A stretch of DNA of 56,100 nucleotides from Gilliamella sp. Pas-s25 (GCF_009795885.1 NZ_WTEV01000019.1:1-56100); one strand, 5' to 3'; shown: positions 1 to 9,065, numbered from the stretch's first letter. Numbers and translations: made by a program. Notes: generated from the sequence alone by a model not told the origin.

Positions 1-190
1 GGTCAGGCGGTTGCCTTTGGCAATATTGGCGTGAAAAGGCGCGGGTGCCAGCGCTTGGGTTTCAGTGCGTTTATTGCCGGTTTGGCCTCAGGATAAGTCA
101 CCGTATGTAGCTGATCAGCATTATAATACCAGTAACAGCGTGGCTGATGCCTAGTGATTTCAGCAAGTTGTGCATCAGGGTTATAATGAT
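1..190 (-). pseudogene. RHS repeat protein fragment
   Basis: Read on the minus strand, this stretch encodes RHS/YD-type repeat sequence, for example YHYNPDAQLAEI followed by YYNADQLHTVTYPE. A frame change near position 95 is then needed to continue as QTGNKRTETQAL. No open frame covers the whole stretch, so it is a broken piece of an RHS (polymorphic toxin) gene that continues leftwards out of the window. RHS proteins are large secreted or surface shells that carry a C-terminal toxin; no toxin part is visible here. Confidence 0.6.
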
Positions 191-309
191 ACTAATATTG
201 CCAGATTTAATGCGACGAAAGTCAAACAAGATAAGTTAATTGCTAAATTTCTCTTGTTAATTTAATAAATAAAATATGCTCCCCACTAGTAATATGGAGA
301 TTTCACTAT

Positions 310-690
310 TTACTTTGAATAACGTTCTCTTAATTTATTCATATAAAATTCGATTGAATCTTTGTCTTTAGGATGCGCTTTAATATAGCTATCAGATATT
401 ATCTGCATAAGTTCAACAAATTTTTGTGCGGAAAGCTCTGAACTATCCATTTCTCCAACATAAAAATCAACACTTTTGAAATCTTGTGGGTCTTCATAAT
501 CTTCATCTAACGCATATCCTAAACCTTCGTGTACATCACATCCAATACCTCGTGATGCATCGTAAATAAATTGTAAAAGATTCATTTTATGTTCTTTGTA
601 CATCGTTTCGATTAAGTAATATAAATCACTTCCACCTTGTTCTTCTATTTCTTTTTCTATTGTATTTAACCATGTTAAATTATGATTCAT
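310..690 (-). CDS. Small acidic protein, putative immunity protein
   Basis: This is a 126-residue, acidic, soluble protein with no signal peptide or membrane segment. A purine-rich GAGGAAT ribosome-binding site lies just upstream of the ATG. I do not recognise the family. Its size, acidity, very low GC and position directly beside RHS fragments are typical of immunity proteins that neutralise a cognate RHS or CDI toxin. The partner toxin is not present in this window, so it may be an orphan. The immunity role is inferred from context only. Confidence 0.45.
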   Translation of the reverse strand: MNHNLTWLNTIEKEIEEQGGSDLYYLIETMYKEHKMNLLQFIYDASRGIGCDVHEGLGYALDEDYEDPQDFKSVDFYVGEMDSSELSAQKFVELMQIISDSYIKAHPKDKDSIEFYMNKLRERYSK

Positions 691-770
691 TTTATATTCC
701 TCGTTGGTATTGTAAGAAATGCATTGCTAATGTAAATACCCCAAACTTAGTACACAACTCACGTAGAAAA

Positions 771-1593
771 TTAAGCTGCCTGTTTTAGTGTTTTATACTC
801 AATCGGCGTCATATTATTTAGTGCTTCATGAGGTCTTTCGGTGTTATAACTGGTTAGCCATTCTTCGGTTACCTTTCTTACTTGTTCCAGATTATTAAAT
901 AAATATAAATCTAATACCTCTGTGCGATAGGTGCGATTAAATCGTTCAATATAGCCATTTTGATATGGGCTACCGGGCTCAATATAATCTATGGTTATAC
1001 CATGTGATTTTGCTCAATAAGTGAACGTATTTCCAGTAAATTCTGGTTCATTATCTACTCGTATTTTGAATGGATAACCATGATATTCAGTCAGTTTATC
1101 CAGATAACGAGTGATCCTGCCTGCCGGCAAACTGACCGCAATATCAATACCTAACGCCTCACGATTAAAGTCATCGATGACATTGAAGGTCCTAAAGCGA
1201 CGTTGATTACGGCTACTATCACTCATAAAATCCATTGACCAACATTCACCTTGTGTACTGGGTGCTGATAGTTTTTCTGGGCTTCGCGGAGGAATGCGCT
1301 GTTTACGCTTTACCCTGAGTAAGCTTTAATTGGCAATACACCCGATACACCCGTTTATGATTCCATTTATAGCCGAGCTTTCTGATACGATGAAAACATT
1401 TGGGAAAGCCCCAGCGTAAATGCTTGTCAGTTATCGCACTGAGTACCGATATAATCACCGAATCATCCATTAACTTAGGTTGATAATAGTAAGCACAACG
1501 GCTTAAGCCAACAATGGCACAACTCATAGCAATAGTAACTAAATGATTTTGTTGTAGTTGCTGTGCCCACGTTTTACGTGCCTTTGTGGGCAC
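771..1593 (-). pseudogene. IS3-family transposase OrfB, frameshifted
   Basis: This is the DDE integrase-core transposase of the element. Two lesions break it. A frameshift near 1325 separates the N-terminal part (ending YRVYCQLKL) from the catalytic part. An in-frame TGA at 1014-1016 replaces the Trp codon of the expected TYWAKSHG. The catalytic part begins around CWSMDFMSDSS, includes NVIDDFNREALGIDI, and has RVDNEPEFTG where active copies usually have DNGPEF, so that Gly is also changed. The C-terminus reads YNTERPHEALNNMTPIEYK. The copy is not expected to transpose by itself. Confidence 0.85.
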
Positions 1594-1877
1594 TAAAGCT
1601 TTTTTATGATTTCTTCCTGAAGCTGGGATTTTAAGCTCAGTTCGGCAAAAATCTGTTTAAGCTTACGGTTTTCAGCCTCAAGCTCCTTTAAGCGTTTGAT
1701 ATCCGAAGTTTCCATTCCGCCGTATTTTTCCCGCCATTTATAGAAAGTTGAATTACCCATGCCATATTTACGACAGAGCTCCTTGACAGGAATACCCGCT
1801 TCAGCTTCTTTTAAAATAGCGACGATTTGATGTTCAGTCATTTTTTTCATAATTAAATCCCCCTTTACTTTTATCAT
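1593..1877 (-). CDS. IS3-family transposase OrfA (helix-turn-helix)
   Basis: The 94-residue product has the IS3 OrfA pattern: an N-terminal helix-turn-helix (EHQIVAILKEAEAGIPVKEL, then YGMGNSTFYKWREKYGG) and a C-terminal leucine-zipper region (IKRLKELEAENRKLKQIFAEL). OrfA binds the IS ends and, with OrfB by programmed frameshifting, forms the transposase. The pattern is closest to the IS407/ISL-like branch as I recall it. The ATG at residue 10 (LIMKKMTEHQ) may be the true start. The frame is intact but its partner orfB is broken. Confidence 0.8.
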   Translation of the reverse strand: MIKVKGDLIMKKMTEHQIVAILKEAEAGIPVKELCRKYGMGNSTFYKWREKYGGMETSDIKRLKELEAENRKLKQIFAELSLKSQLQEEIIKKL

Positions 1878-1924
1878 AGAGAATTTTCTACTTTTTTGCT
1901 GTACTATTTTAGGGGATAGTTACA

Positions 1925-2184
1925 ATATCATTCTCCATTAACAAGCGTTTATTCTCTTTGCGTAGCGCGATAAGTTCGTTCTCTTCAGTTCGACGATTAT
2001 CTTTTGCGATGAATGAGCCGGTAGTTTGGTACTGCATTATCCAGTTATCTAATGCTGATTTGGTGAGGTCATACTCTGCGACGATATCCGCACGTTTTTT
2101 ACCATTTTGATATAGCATGACCATTTGTTTTTTGAACTCGTTAGTAAAGCTACGTTTTGCTCTTCGTGATGAATCGATTGCCAT
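1925..2184 (-). pseudogene. Second IS3-type OrfA, interrupted by the 731-1924 element
   Basis: The protein starts MAIDSSRRAKRSFTNEFKKQ, an IS3-type helix-turn-helix OrfA, and runs to LRKENKRLLMENDI. Intact family members continue with ILK and about ten more residues. Here the frame runs into the inverted repeat of the neighbouring IS at position 1924 and stops after four foreign residues. The rest of this element (its orfB) is not found beyond the left end of the inserted IS, so it has been deleted. Confidence 0.75.
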
Positions 2185-2291
2185 TGTTGTTACCTTCTCT
2201 TATTTTTAGTTTATCATAACAATGACCTTATAAAACTGGTACTAATTAGTGTAGCCGATCCAGCCAATGGTATAAAACCGTTCGCTGGGTT

Positions 2292-2903
2292 GTGGTGCAG
2301 GTGCTTTGCCTGTGGTTAATAGGACTTAACTACAACCTAAACCGCTATTATGATCCATTTACGGGCAGGTATATTACCCAAGATCCGCTTGGTATACTGG
2401 GTGGCTTAAATAGTTACCAATATGCCGGTAGTGATCCGATAAATTGGGTTGATCCGTTAGGGTTGGTTAATACGGCTTCAAAAGCCAACGAAAAACTACT
2501 AGAAAAAACAAAATCCATAGCAATTGAAAGCTCAGTTCCAGATATTTATTCCGATTTAGCAATACAAGCCACAAAAAATGGTGAATTTGATCAAATTATG
2601 TTAGGTAAATATAATGAAAAGGGTATTTAATATGTTAAAGAAGCTATACGAGAGGATGCTACATATTTTGAATTAAATAATTGGTCAGAAATAGCAGCAA
2701 AACTTGGTGAAGAAAACATGTGGAAAATTAATGAAGCTTTTCTTGAGCAGCAAGTTGCTTTAAATAAAACAATATTACTATCCCATAATCCTTATACTGC
2801 CACCGGCTATTTTTCGCAAGAAGTAAACTTTTTGATAAAACTTAATTACTATTTTGTAAAAGAAGAAAAGTATTGGCGAGCCATTAAAAGCACAGGAAAT
2901 TAA
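2292..2903 (+). pseudogene. RHS C-terminal tip with toxin domain, split by a stop
   Basis: The reading frame begins in the RHS core signature (NRYYDPFTGRYITQDPLG, then SYQYAGSDPINWVDPLGL), the point where the RHS shell ends and the variable toxin begins. The toxin part continues from VNTASKANEKLL to a TAA at 2628-2630. The same frame resumes immediately (YVKEAIREDATYFELNNW) and runs to 2903 (EEKYWRAIKSTGN). A single nonsense codon therefore splits one C-terminal domain of about 150 residues. The part with SHNPYTATGYFSQEVNFL resembles tips of CDI/RHS toxins, but I cannot name its activity. The 5' RHS body is missing, so this is a displaced (orphan) tip. Confidence 0.75.
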
Positions 2904-2907
2904 TATA

Positions 2908-3447
2908 ATGAAAGACGATATATATCAGCAAGCAAAAGAAATATTTTTTAAATATCAGGGAAATCCTTTTTTTATGGAGCAAGATTATTTATATAAAACA
3001 TTTAAAAATTATAATGTTCCTCAGAATATATTAACTGATTGGTATAAAGAATTACTATTAAAAAATAAAGAAAAGTTATTATCTACATCAAATAATGAAA
3101 AAATGATAGGAGACTTTTTTTTATATTTAGATTTAATCAGATGTAATAAAAATTATTTTTCGACTGATGATATCACATTTGCCTTTAATTTCTTGCGTAA
3201 CAATGAAAAATTAGATGATTTTTCTAGGTTATTGATGATAGAAACTATAATTGATTTTATAAAATATACAAATTTTTCTGATAGTACTATAAAAGATTAT
3301 TGCAAAAATATTTTATCCAAAATGGATATTGCTTCATTTACCGTTGATGACAGCTATAAATATAATGGAAAGTTACCGTCACACGCATTAAAAGAAAATA
3401 TAGCTCCACGGATATTAAAAGATCTTGAACAAATATCACTGCTTTAA
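2908..3447 (+). CDS. Putative immunity protein of the preceding RHS toxin
   Basis: A 179-residue soluble, Lys/Asn/Ile-rich, predicted all-helical protein starts five bases after the toxin stop codon, the usual position of a cognate immunity gene. There is no signal peptide or membrane segment. I recognise no motif or family. Base composition is much more AT-rich than the RHS core upstream, as is typical of exchanged toxin/immunity cassettes. Function is inferred from position. Confidence 0.55.
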   Translation: MKDDIYQQAKEIFFKYQGNPFFMEQDYLYKTFKNYNVPQNILTDWYKELLLKNKEKLLSTSNNEKMIGDFFLYLDLIRCNKNYFSTDDITFAFNFLRNNEKLDDFSRLLMIETIIDFIKYTNFSDSTIKDYCKNILSKMDIASFTVDDSYKYNGKLPSHALKENIAPRILKDLEQISLL

Positions 3448-3449
3448 AC

Positions 3450-3862
3450 CATACCGAGCACTATGTTTATAATGATAGCCCCCTGATTATTTAGCGTAAG
3501 ATAGCTAATGGGGCGAGTGTGTTAGTGAAGTGATTCAGGGCAACCGCCGCTGGCAATACTACTATAACGAGTATGGCGACCGCAAACAAACCATTAGCCC
3601 CGAAGGCAAAAAAACGAGCTATAAATATAATCAAGACGGGCAATTACGAGGCATAACGCAGTCGTTAATCGGCATGCTTTATGATAACTCGGGGCGTGAA
3701 TGTGAGCATTTTCAAGACAATGGACGAGTTAACCGCTATCAATATGACCCGATCGGGCAACTTATTTATCCGGGAGGAGGTTCTCAGTTACAAATATTAC
3801 TAACCCGTGATGAAATTAATAAATTAATTACTTCTGTAGGAAAACCCAAAGTAATTAACTAA
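3450..3862 (+). pseudogene. Second displaced RHS fragment with short tip
   Basis: RHS-like sequence is visible from about 3450 (HTEHYVYNDSPL) but meets a stop. An open frame from about 3527 then encodes classic RHS repeats (GNRRWQYYYNEYGDRKQTIS, KTSYKYNQDGQLRGI, NRYQYDPIGQL). From GGGSQL onwards the sequence changes character and ends after about 30 residues at 3862. There is no RHS hyperconserved core before the tip. This is probably the remnant of a second silent RHS tip, truncated on both sides. The gene at 3878 would be its immunity partner. Confidence 0.65.
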
Positions 3863-3877
3863 TAAAGGAATATTGAT

Positions 3878-4309
3878 ATGAAAAAAATACAACAATTTTA
3901 TGAAATAGCTAAAAAAAATGTCAATGATATAAAGCCCGATGAAATTTGGCATGAATCTGATATTGTACCAACAACAATTGGATGGATATATGAAGGAAAA
4001 TCCCATAAAATTGTAAATAAATATGGCATAAGAAGCATCATATTAGAGCCTTTTTGTTGTATTGCTGTTATTGAATCTATTTATGATGAAAAAACAAATA
4101 ATGCTTATATTATAGAAAATATTGGAACAATAAAATGGGATGTGAAAAAATTAGTTTATGAACAAAAAGGAGATAAAATCAACTATATTCACAGTCTTTA
4201 TTTTTATGACAACATTATTTACTTTTTATTTGATAAATCATTAATTACTTATCGATTTAGTGTAGATCCTATTACAGGTGAAGTAGGAAATTATATTGAA
4301 ACTAAATAA
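3878..4309 (+). CDS. Putative immunity protein of second RHS tip
   Basis: This 143-residue protein starts at an ATG preceded by AAAGGA and follows the RHS tip by 15 bases. It is AT-rich, soluble and has no signal sequence. The pattern of alternating hydrophobic strands (WIYEGKSHKIVNKYGIRS, YDNIIYFLFDKSLITYRF, DPITGEVGNYIE) suggests a beta-rich immunity protein. I cannot assign a named family. The role follows from its place behind a toxin tip. Confidence 0.5.
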   Translation: MKKIQQFYEIAKKNVNDIKPDEIWHESDIVPTTIGWIYEGKSHKIVNKYGIRSIILEPFCCIAVIESIYDEKTNNAYIIENIGTIKWDVKKLVYEQKGDKINYIHSLYFYDNIIYFLFDKSLITYRFSVDPITGEVGNYIETK

Positions 4310-4497
4310 AATGTTTTTTCCTCATATGTCAACTGCAATAATTCAATAGAATTAACCGACTAATTCTGATGGAATGAAAACACAAATACATATCCCTGAT
4401 AATTTGTTGTGTTTCATTAATAAACCTAATTATATTACAACCTAAACCTGGAATGGCAACACATTTTCAAACAAAAAAATTAAGGGGTAAATGTTTT

Positions 4498-4742
4498 TTT
4501 AATTCGACGGGAGGTAAGTAGCTTAACGAAGAATGTAATCATTTATTATTATACCAGTAGGTATAAGCCGAAAAAACGCGTTGTAACTCCGTTGTTGAGT
4601 TGAAACTTTGACCTTTTACAAACTCCATTTTTGTTGCTTTTTCTTTTGCATATCCAACCAATAAATCATTTAAAAACAAATTTTTTTCTTTTAACAGTAT
4701 AGAATCCTGAATTATTTTTACATGTGTGGTATCAGAAGACAC
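4498..4742 (-). pseudogene. IS3-type transposase C-terminal remnant
   Basis: On the minus strand the sequence GQSFNSTTELQRVFSAYTYW then YNNK, a TGA stop, and LHSSLSYLPPVEL matches the extreme C-terminus of IS3-family OrfB (usual form YNNKRLHSSLGYLPP). The TGA sits where an Arg codon (CGA) is expected, so it is a C-to-T decay. The catalytic core is gone. It is probably a third, older IS copy at the border between the RHS debris and the core genome. Confidence 0.65.
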
Positions 4743-4991
4743 GATTGTTATTTGCAGTGAAGGTTATAAAATAAAAAAAATTAATGATTTAAGTTGAGAT
4801 ATCGCGTATGCTAGCAACCAGCTCAAATATATCTTTAATAAAAAAGCAAGAAAAAACAAGAAATAATAAAAGGTATTAACCAAAGATCAGTAACAAAAAA
4901 CTATATGTGTTTTGTATATCGGATGCAGCAATAGCTATGTTTAATTTATTTTGAGTCGAAATAACTGAACATTTAGCAAAAGAGTTGGTCA

Positions 4992-5543
4992 TTATGGAAA
5001 GTAGTTGATATGTTCTTTGTTTATGATGCGCAACGTCAGTTCGGTAATAGCAATAATTAATGCTGAGCGTATCATTTGTTGATAGCGGTTTTGGTACATA
5101 GAGGATTTTAAAGTGTCGACAATGCCAGATTGTTTGGCTTTTTCGTGTTGTGATTCCCAGCTTGGTGGAAACACCATATCATGTAATAAGCTAATAGGCC
5201 CTAAAATTTCATCATCTAAATAAGTATATTGCCTGTCATCTTGCTCTAGCTCGTCTAAAATAGCAATCAGTAGCTCTATATCTTCGTAATCCTCACGAGA
5301 AATAATTCCCAACGCATAAAGTAGTTTTAAGCAAACAGATGTATCATTGAGTGGTCCATTTTTACCGACTAATGACGGAATGACAAATTTAATAGCGTGT
5401 GGTTCTTTTCGAAAGACTTTAAGAATTAATTTGTTGACATTATCATTGATTAATTTTATTGCAACATTTAGCAAGCTGTGAATGTCAGCTTGCTGGTTAA
5501 GTTTTTCTAATATCGTATCTTCTTGTAATATCGATTCTGGCAT
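4992..5543 (-). CDS. mtlR: Mannitol operon repressor MtlR
   Basis: The 183-residue protein matches the MtlR family over its full length (E. coli about 195 residues), with the family stretches HSLLNVAIKLINDNVNKLIL, VCLKLLYALGIISREDYEDI and LLHDMVFPPSWE. MtlR is a helical cytosolic protein that dampens expression of the mannitol operon; it has no classical DNA-binding domain. Its ATG overlaps the mtlD stop in a TAATG junction, so it is the last, translationally coupled gene of mtlA-mtlD-mtlR, as in enterobacteria. Confidence 0.9.
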   Translation of the reverse strand: MPESILQEDTILEKLNQQADIHSLLNVAIKLINDNVNKLILKVFRKEPHAIKFVIPSLVGKNGPLNDTSVCLKLLYALGIISREDYEDIELLIAILDELEQDDRQYTYLDDEILGPISLLHDMVFPPSWESQHEKAKQSGIVDTLKSSMYQNRYQQMIRSALIIAITELTLRIINKEHINYFP

Positions 5544-6715
5544 TAGGTGTTATGGGTAAATTGATGATTTTGCATTGTAGTATAAATTTCTTCAATTTGC
5601 TTAACAATAGAATTGTTAACATCAATACCTGCGATTTGACAAAAAGCTTGTATAACACCTTTTTCAGTAATGAGTTTTGCCAGTTCAACCGCTTGCTCAT
5701 CATCACTATTACGATAGTTGAGAGCAGCTGCGATACCGATTAGTAAGTTAGTATTTTTAAATTGATACTCAAAAGTACCTAGCAATGGCTTAATTAAACG
5801 ATCACCAGCGCCTAATTTACGCATTGGTTGACGACCAACACGTGAAGTATCATCATGCAAATAAGGATTTTCAAAACGGTTTAAGATTTTTTCGATATAG
5901 GCCATATGTTTTTGTTCATCAAAATTGTAACGTTTGATAAGTACTAAACCACTTTCTTCCATAGCCCCACGAACAATTAAACGAATTTTTTCGTTTAAAA
6001 TTGCATCACGAATGGTCTCAAAACCATAATAGAAACCTAAATAAGCCGTAATTGCATGCCCCGTATTTAAGGTAAATAGCTTACGTTCAACAAAAGCCAT
6101 TAAGTTATCAACAGGTTGCATACCTTTAATTGTCGGAATAATACCAACAAATTGTGTCTCATCGACAATCCATTCTGAAAAAGTTTCTACAGTGACTTCT
6201 AAAATATCACCTGTTTTTGACGTTGCAGGCGGTACAATACGATCCACTGCTGAATCAACAAAACCAATATGGTTATTCACCCAATGATGAAGTTGTTGTG
6301 GCAATGCATTGAATATTTCTTGTTTAAATTGGCTGGTACCACGAACCATATTTTCACAAGCGATAATATTAAGTGGTTTGGTATTGCCTTGTTTATGACG
6401 CTCAACAATACCTTGTGCAATACTTGGGGCAATACGTGCTAAAACTTGAGGACCAACAGCGGTGGTGACTAAATCAACCTTAGCAATATAATCAATAACT
6501 TCATTAGATGTGCTGTTAATTCCATCGACATTTTTGACTATTTCGGTAGTCGATTGTTCACCAACAACATTTACTGGGTATTGGTGACGAGTGGCGATTG
6601 CATCAATGATTTGTTGGTTGACATCGGCGAATGTGACATGAATGCCTGCGTCTGATAGTAATTTTCCAATAAAACCACGCCCAATATTACCTGCGCCAAA
6701 ATGTAATGCTTGCAT
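5543..6715 (-). CDS. mtlD: Mannitol-1-phosphate 5-dehydrogenase
   Basis: This enzyme oxidises mannitol-1-phosphate (made by the PTS transporter MtlA) to fructose-6-phosphate with NAD+ in the cytoplasm. The 390-residue length fits the family (382 in E. coli). The N-terminus [20 protein letters not shown] carries the Rossmann GxGxxGRG nucleotide motif. The C-terminal half has the polyol dehydrogenase core with [16 protein letters not shown], containing the catalytic Lys region, and [17 protein letters not shown]. It lies 79 bases after mtlA and overlaps mtlR by one base. Confidence 0.95.
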   Translation of the reverse strand: MQALHFGAGNIGRGFIGKLLSDAGIHVTFADVNQQIIDAIATRHQYPVNVVGEQSTTEIVKNVDGINSTSNEVIDYIAKVDLVTTAVGPQVLARIAPSIAQGIVERHKQGNTKPLNIIACENMVRGTSQFKQEIFNALPQQLHHWVNNHIGFVDSAVDRIVPPATSKTGDILEVTVETFSEWIVDETQFVGIIPTIKGMQPVDNLMAFVERKLFTLNTGHAITAYLGFYYGFETIRDAILNEKIRLIVRGAMEESGLVLIKRYNFDEQKHMAYIEKILNRFENPYLHDDTSRVGRQPMRKLGAGDRLIKPLLGTFEYQFKNTNLLIGIAAALNYRNSDDEQAVELAKLITEKGVIQAFCQIAGIDVNNSIVKQIEEIYTTMQNHQFTHNT

Positions 6716-6794
6716 TATAATAATCCTTAATTAAATTTATTTTTAAAAATGGTAATGGTTTCCCACTTGTTAAGTGGGAACGATAAAGGTGATA

Positions 6795-8672
6795 CTAACT
6801 TAAAATAGCGAGTACCTCTTCAATACTTGTTGTGTTAACAAGTTTGGCAATAATGTCTTGATCATCAAGGGCATTAGTCAGTTTTGCAATGACATCAAGG
6901 TGTTCATTGTTACGTGCAGCAATACCTATTACAATTTTCGCTTGGTCGTCTTCGTCTTCGCCAAATTGAACACCAGCTGGGTATTGGCAAAATACGATGC
7001 CAGTTTTAATAACTTTGTCTTTTGATTCAATCGTACCATGTGGAACGGCTATCGATTCTCCTAAATAAGTTGACGTTAATTTTTCACGATCTAGCATTGC
7101 TTCAATGTAGGCCGGTGTAACATAACCATTATCGACCAATTTTTGCCCAGCAAAACGAATTGCTTCTTCTTTGTTTTTAGCGGTTAGCCCTAAAAAGATG
7201 TTTTGTTCTGATAATTTAAATAGAGGCGTATTATCAGTGGATTGATTACTGACAGGTGTCGTTTCAGCTGCCTGACTATTCGCTTGAGAACTTAAAAGAT
7301 CCGCCACCAGTTGGCTATATAATTGACTGTCTAAAAAATTGGTTAATGAAATATGATATGCATCTGGGGCATGTTGCTTGGCTTGATCGGTTAAGTCTTT
7401 ATGCGTGATAACTATGTCAACATCATTGGGTAGATTATTAATTGCTAAATTAGTGACCAAAATATCTAAATCTGTATCTTGTATTTTTTTGCGTAATACA
7501 CCTGCTCCCATCGCACTTGATCCCATTCCTGCATCACAAGCCACAATAATTTTTTTTACTTTAGCCAGATCAAACATACTATTTGCAATACCTTTTGATT
7601 CATTTTTCATTGCAGAAATATTTGATTTTGCATCTTCAAGACTTTTGTCTGTCTCTTTGGTTATTTTTAATAAAATAGCGGAAACGATAAAAGTAACCAT
7701 GGTTGCAGCAATAACAGAAAAAATTACGCCAAGCATGGATGATTTTGGTGTGACGGCAAGAACTGCAATGATTGAACCTGGTGATGCAGGTGAGCTTAAC
7801 CCTGCTCCAAATAGTGTTAAAGTAAATACACCTGTCATTCCCCCTAAAATAACGGCAATAATAAGACGTGGATTCATTAATACGTAAGGGAAGTAAATTT
7901 CATGGATCCCACCAAAGAAGTGAATGATCGCAGCACCGCTGGCTGAGCTTTTTGCCGATCCTTTACCAAAGAACATATAAGCGAGTAATAAACCTAAGCC
8001 AGGACCAGGGTTGGCTTCGATTAAAAAGAAAATAGATTGAGAATATTCAGCTGCTTGTTGAATGCCTAATGGTGAGAATATACCGTGGTTAATGGCATTA
8101 TTTAAAAAAAGAATCTTAGCGGGTTCAATAATGATCGACGTTAAAGGTAATAAATTATTCTCAACTAAGAAATTAACGGCAATAGTTAATTTACCGGATG
8201 TAATAACGACAGCTGGACCAATTGCGAAAAAAGCAAGCAATGCAAGTAGCATACCGATAATGCCTGCTGAGAAATTATTGACTAACATTTCAAAACCGCT
8301 TTTGACTTTACCGTCTATGGCTTTATCAAACTGCTTTATTACCCAGCCAGCAAGTGGACCGACGATCATCGCTCCTAAGAACATCGGAATATCTGAACCA
8401 ACAATGACGCCCATTGTTGTGATTGCACCAACCACGGCACCACGTTCACCGTGAACTAATTTACCGCCAGTATAACCAATCAAGAGTGGTAATAGATAAG
8501 TAATCATAGGTCCAACTAGCTTGGCAATAGTTTCATTAGGGAACCAGCCTGTTGGAATAAAAATAGCGGTAATAAATCCCCAAGCAATAAACGCACCAAT
8601 ATTTGGCATAACCATATTACTTAAGAATCGTCCAAAATTTTGGACTTTTAATTTGATGTTTGAGGTTGTCAT
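6795..8672 (-). CDS. mtlA: PTS mannitol transporter EIICBA
   Basis: This is the inner-membrane permease that imports and phosphorylates mannitol. Three fused domains are visible. The membrane EIIC (residues about 10-340) has the conserved GGIHEIYFPYVLMNPRLI loop. EIIB has the phosphocysteine in VACDAGMGSSAMGAG (about Cys379). EIIA has the phosphohistidine in LGESIAVPHGT (about His545). The length of about 625 fits E. coli (637). Two ATGs lie 9 bases apart; I chose the inner one because MTTSNIKLKVQNFG matches the family N-terminus and the AAGGA site is only 3 bases from the outer one. It is the first gene of the mtl operon, behind two CRP boxes. Confidence 0.95.
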   Translation of the reverse strand: MTTSNIKLKVQNFGRFLSNMVMPNIGAFIAWGFITAIFIPTGWFPNETIAKLVGPMITYLLPLLIGYTGGKLVHGERGAVVGAITTMGVIVGSDIPMFLGAMIVGPLAGWVIKQFDKAIDGKVKSGFEMLVNNFSAGIIGMLLALLAFFAIGPAVVITSGKLTIAVNFLVENNLLPLTSIIIEPAKILFLNNAINHGIFSPLGIQQAAEYSQSIFFLIEANPGPGLGLLLAYMFFGKGSAKSSASGAAIIHFFGGIHEIYFPYVLMNPRLIIAVILGGMTGVFTLTLFGAGLSSPASPGSIIAVLAVTPKSSMLGVIFSVIAATMVTFIVSAILLKITKETDKSLEDAKSNISAMKNESKGIANSMFDLAKVKKIIVACDAGMGSSAMGAGVLRKKIQDTDLDILVTNLAINNLPNDVDIVITHKDLTDQAKQHAPDAYHISLTNFLDSQLYSQLVADLLSSQANSQAAETTPVSNQSTDNTPLFKLSEQNIFLGLTAKNKEEAIRFAGQKLVDNGYVTPAYIEAMLDREKLTSTYLGESIAVPHGTIESKDKVIKTGIVFCQYPAGVQFGEDEDDQAKIVIGIAARNNEHLDVIAKLTNALDDQDIIAKLVNTTSIEEVLAILS

Positions 8673-8763
8673 AATATTCATCTTTCCTTATTGATTGGTA
8701 TTATCATTATGCAGTTATTGTAGAGGGATTTTGTTATTCGATTCATCAAAAAAAATTGATAAG

Positions 8764-8779
8764 TGTGATGAACATCACA
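8764..8779 (-). promoter_or_regulatory. CRP binding site, proximal (mtl operon)
   Basis: TGTGATGAACATCACA is a perfect TGTGA-N6-TCACA CRP palindrome, centred about 90-100 bases upstream of mtlA. It fits cAMP-CRP activation of the mannitol operon as known in enterobacteria. Confidence 0.85.
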
Positions 8780-8807
8780 TTGTTAAAAGCAATCCATTTT
8801 TTATTTT

Positions 8808-8823
8808 TGTGATTAAGATCACA
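8808..8823 (-). promoter_or_regulatory. CRP binding site, distal (mtl operon)
   Basis: TGTGATTAAGATCACA is a second perfect TGTGA-N6-TCACA palindrome. Its centre is 44 bp from the proximal box, about four helical turns, so two CRP dimers would sit on the same face of the DNA. Confidence 0.85.
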
Positions 8824-8865
8824 TTTTTAGGTTTAAAAAGCGCAGCATTAAGTCCAATAGACTAA

Positions 8866-8896
8866 AACACATATTTTCCTGAAACTTTTTTACAAA
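8866..8896 (+). repeat. Intergenic palindromic repeat, copy 1
   Basis: This spacer copy reads ACACATATTTTCCTGAAACT followed by a T-run and ACAAA. It shares about 28 of 31 positions with copies at 12962-12991 and 33760-33791. The centre TTTCCTGAAA is a short palindrome. No plus-strand gene precedes it, so it is not simply a terminator. The rest of the 8682-9065 spacer holds the two CRP boxes and, at 9010-9035, two tandem copies of a 13-bp unit GTTTTGATTACGA. Confidence 0.6.
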
Positions 8897-9065
8897 ATAA
8901 GTGATCTTCGCCAAACGCGTTAACAAATACTTGCGCCATGATAAAAAATCACTGAAAAACATATCACCGTAAAAATTTAGTTTTTTGTAGATGTTATGTG
9001 AGAACTTTACTTTTGATTACGAGTTTTGATTACGATGTCAGTCCTCACATTTAATGTAGTGAAAT

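Larger units (their letters stand above)
731..1924 (-). mobile_element. IS3-family insertion sequence, defective copy
   Basis: The element is 1,194 bp with imperfect terminal inverted repeats of about 40 bp. The right end read inwards starts TGTAACTATCCCCTAAAATA and the left end starts TGTAAATACCCCAAACTTAG; both continue into a GTAGAAAATT motif. It carries orfA and a broken orfB in the usual IS3 arrangement. It is inserted into the orfA of a different IS3-type element at 1925-2184. I see no matching 3-4 bp target duplication (flanks taa and ata), so an adjacent deletion probably followed insertion. The right inverted repeat recurs exactly at 23088-23133. Confidence 0.85.

Noticed and set aside
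4310-4497. RHS-like words in the spacer before the IS remnant
   Set aside because: Short stretch resembling NYNLN/EWQ in shifting frames; too short and broken to support as a feature.
7405-8454. Plus-strand frames of 130-160 residues opposite mtlA
   Set aside because: Hydrophobic mirror frames of the EIIC domain; no start signals.
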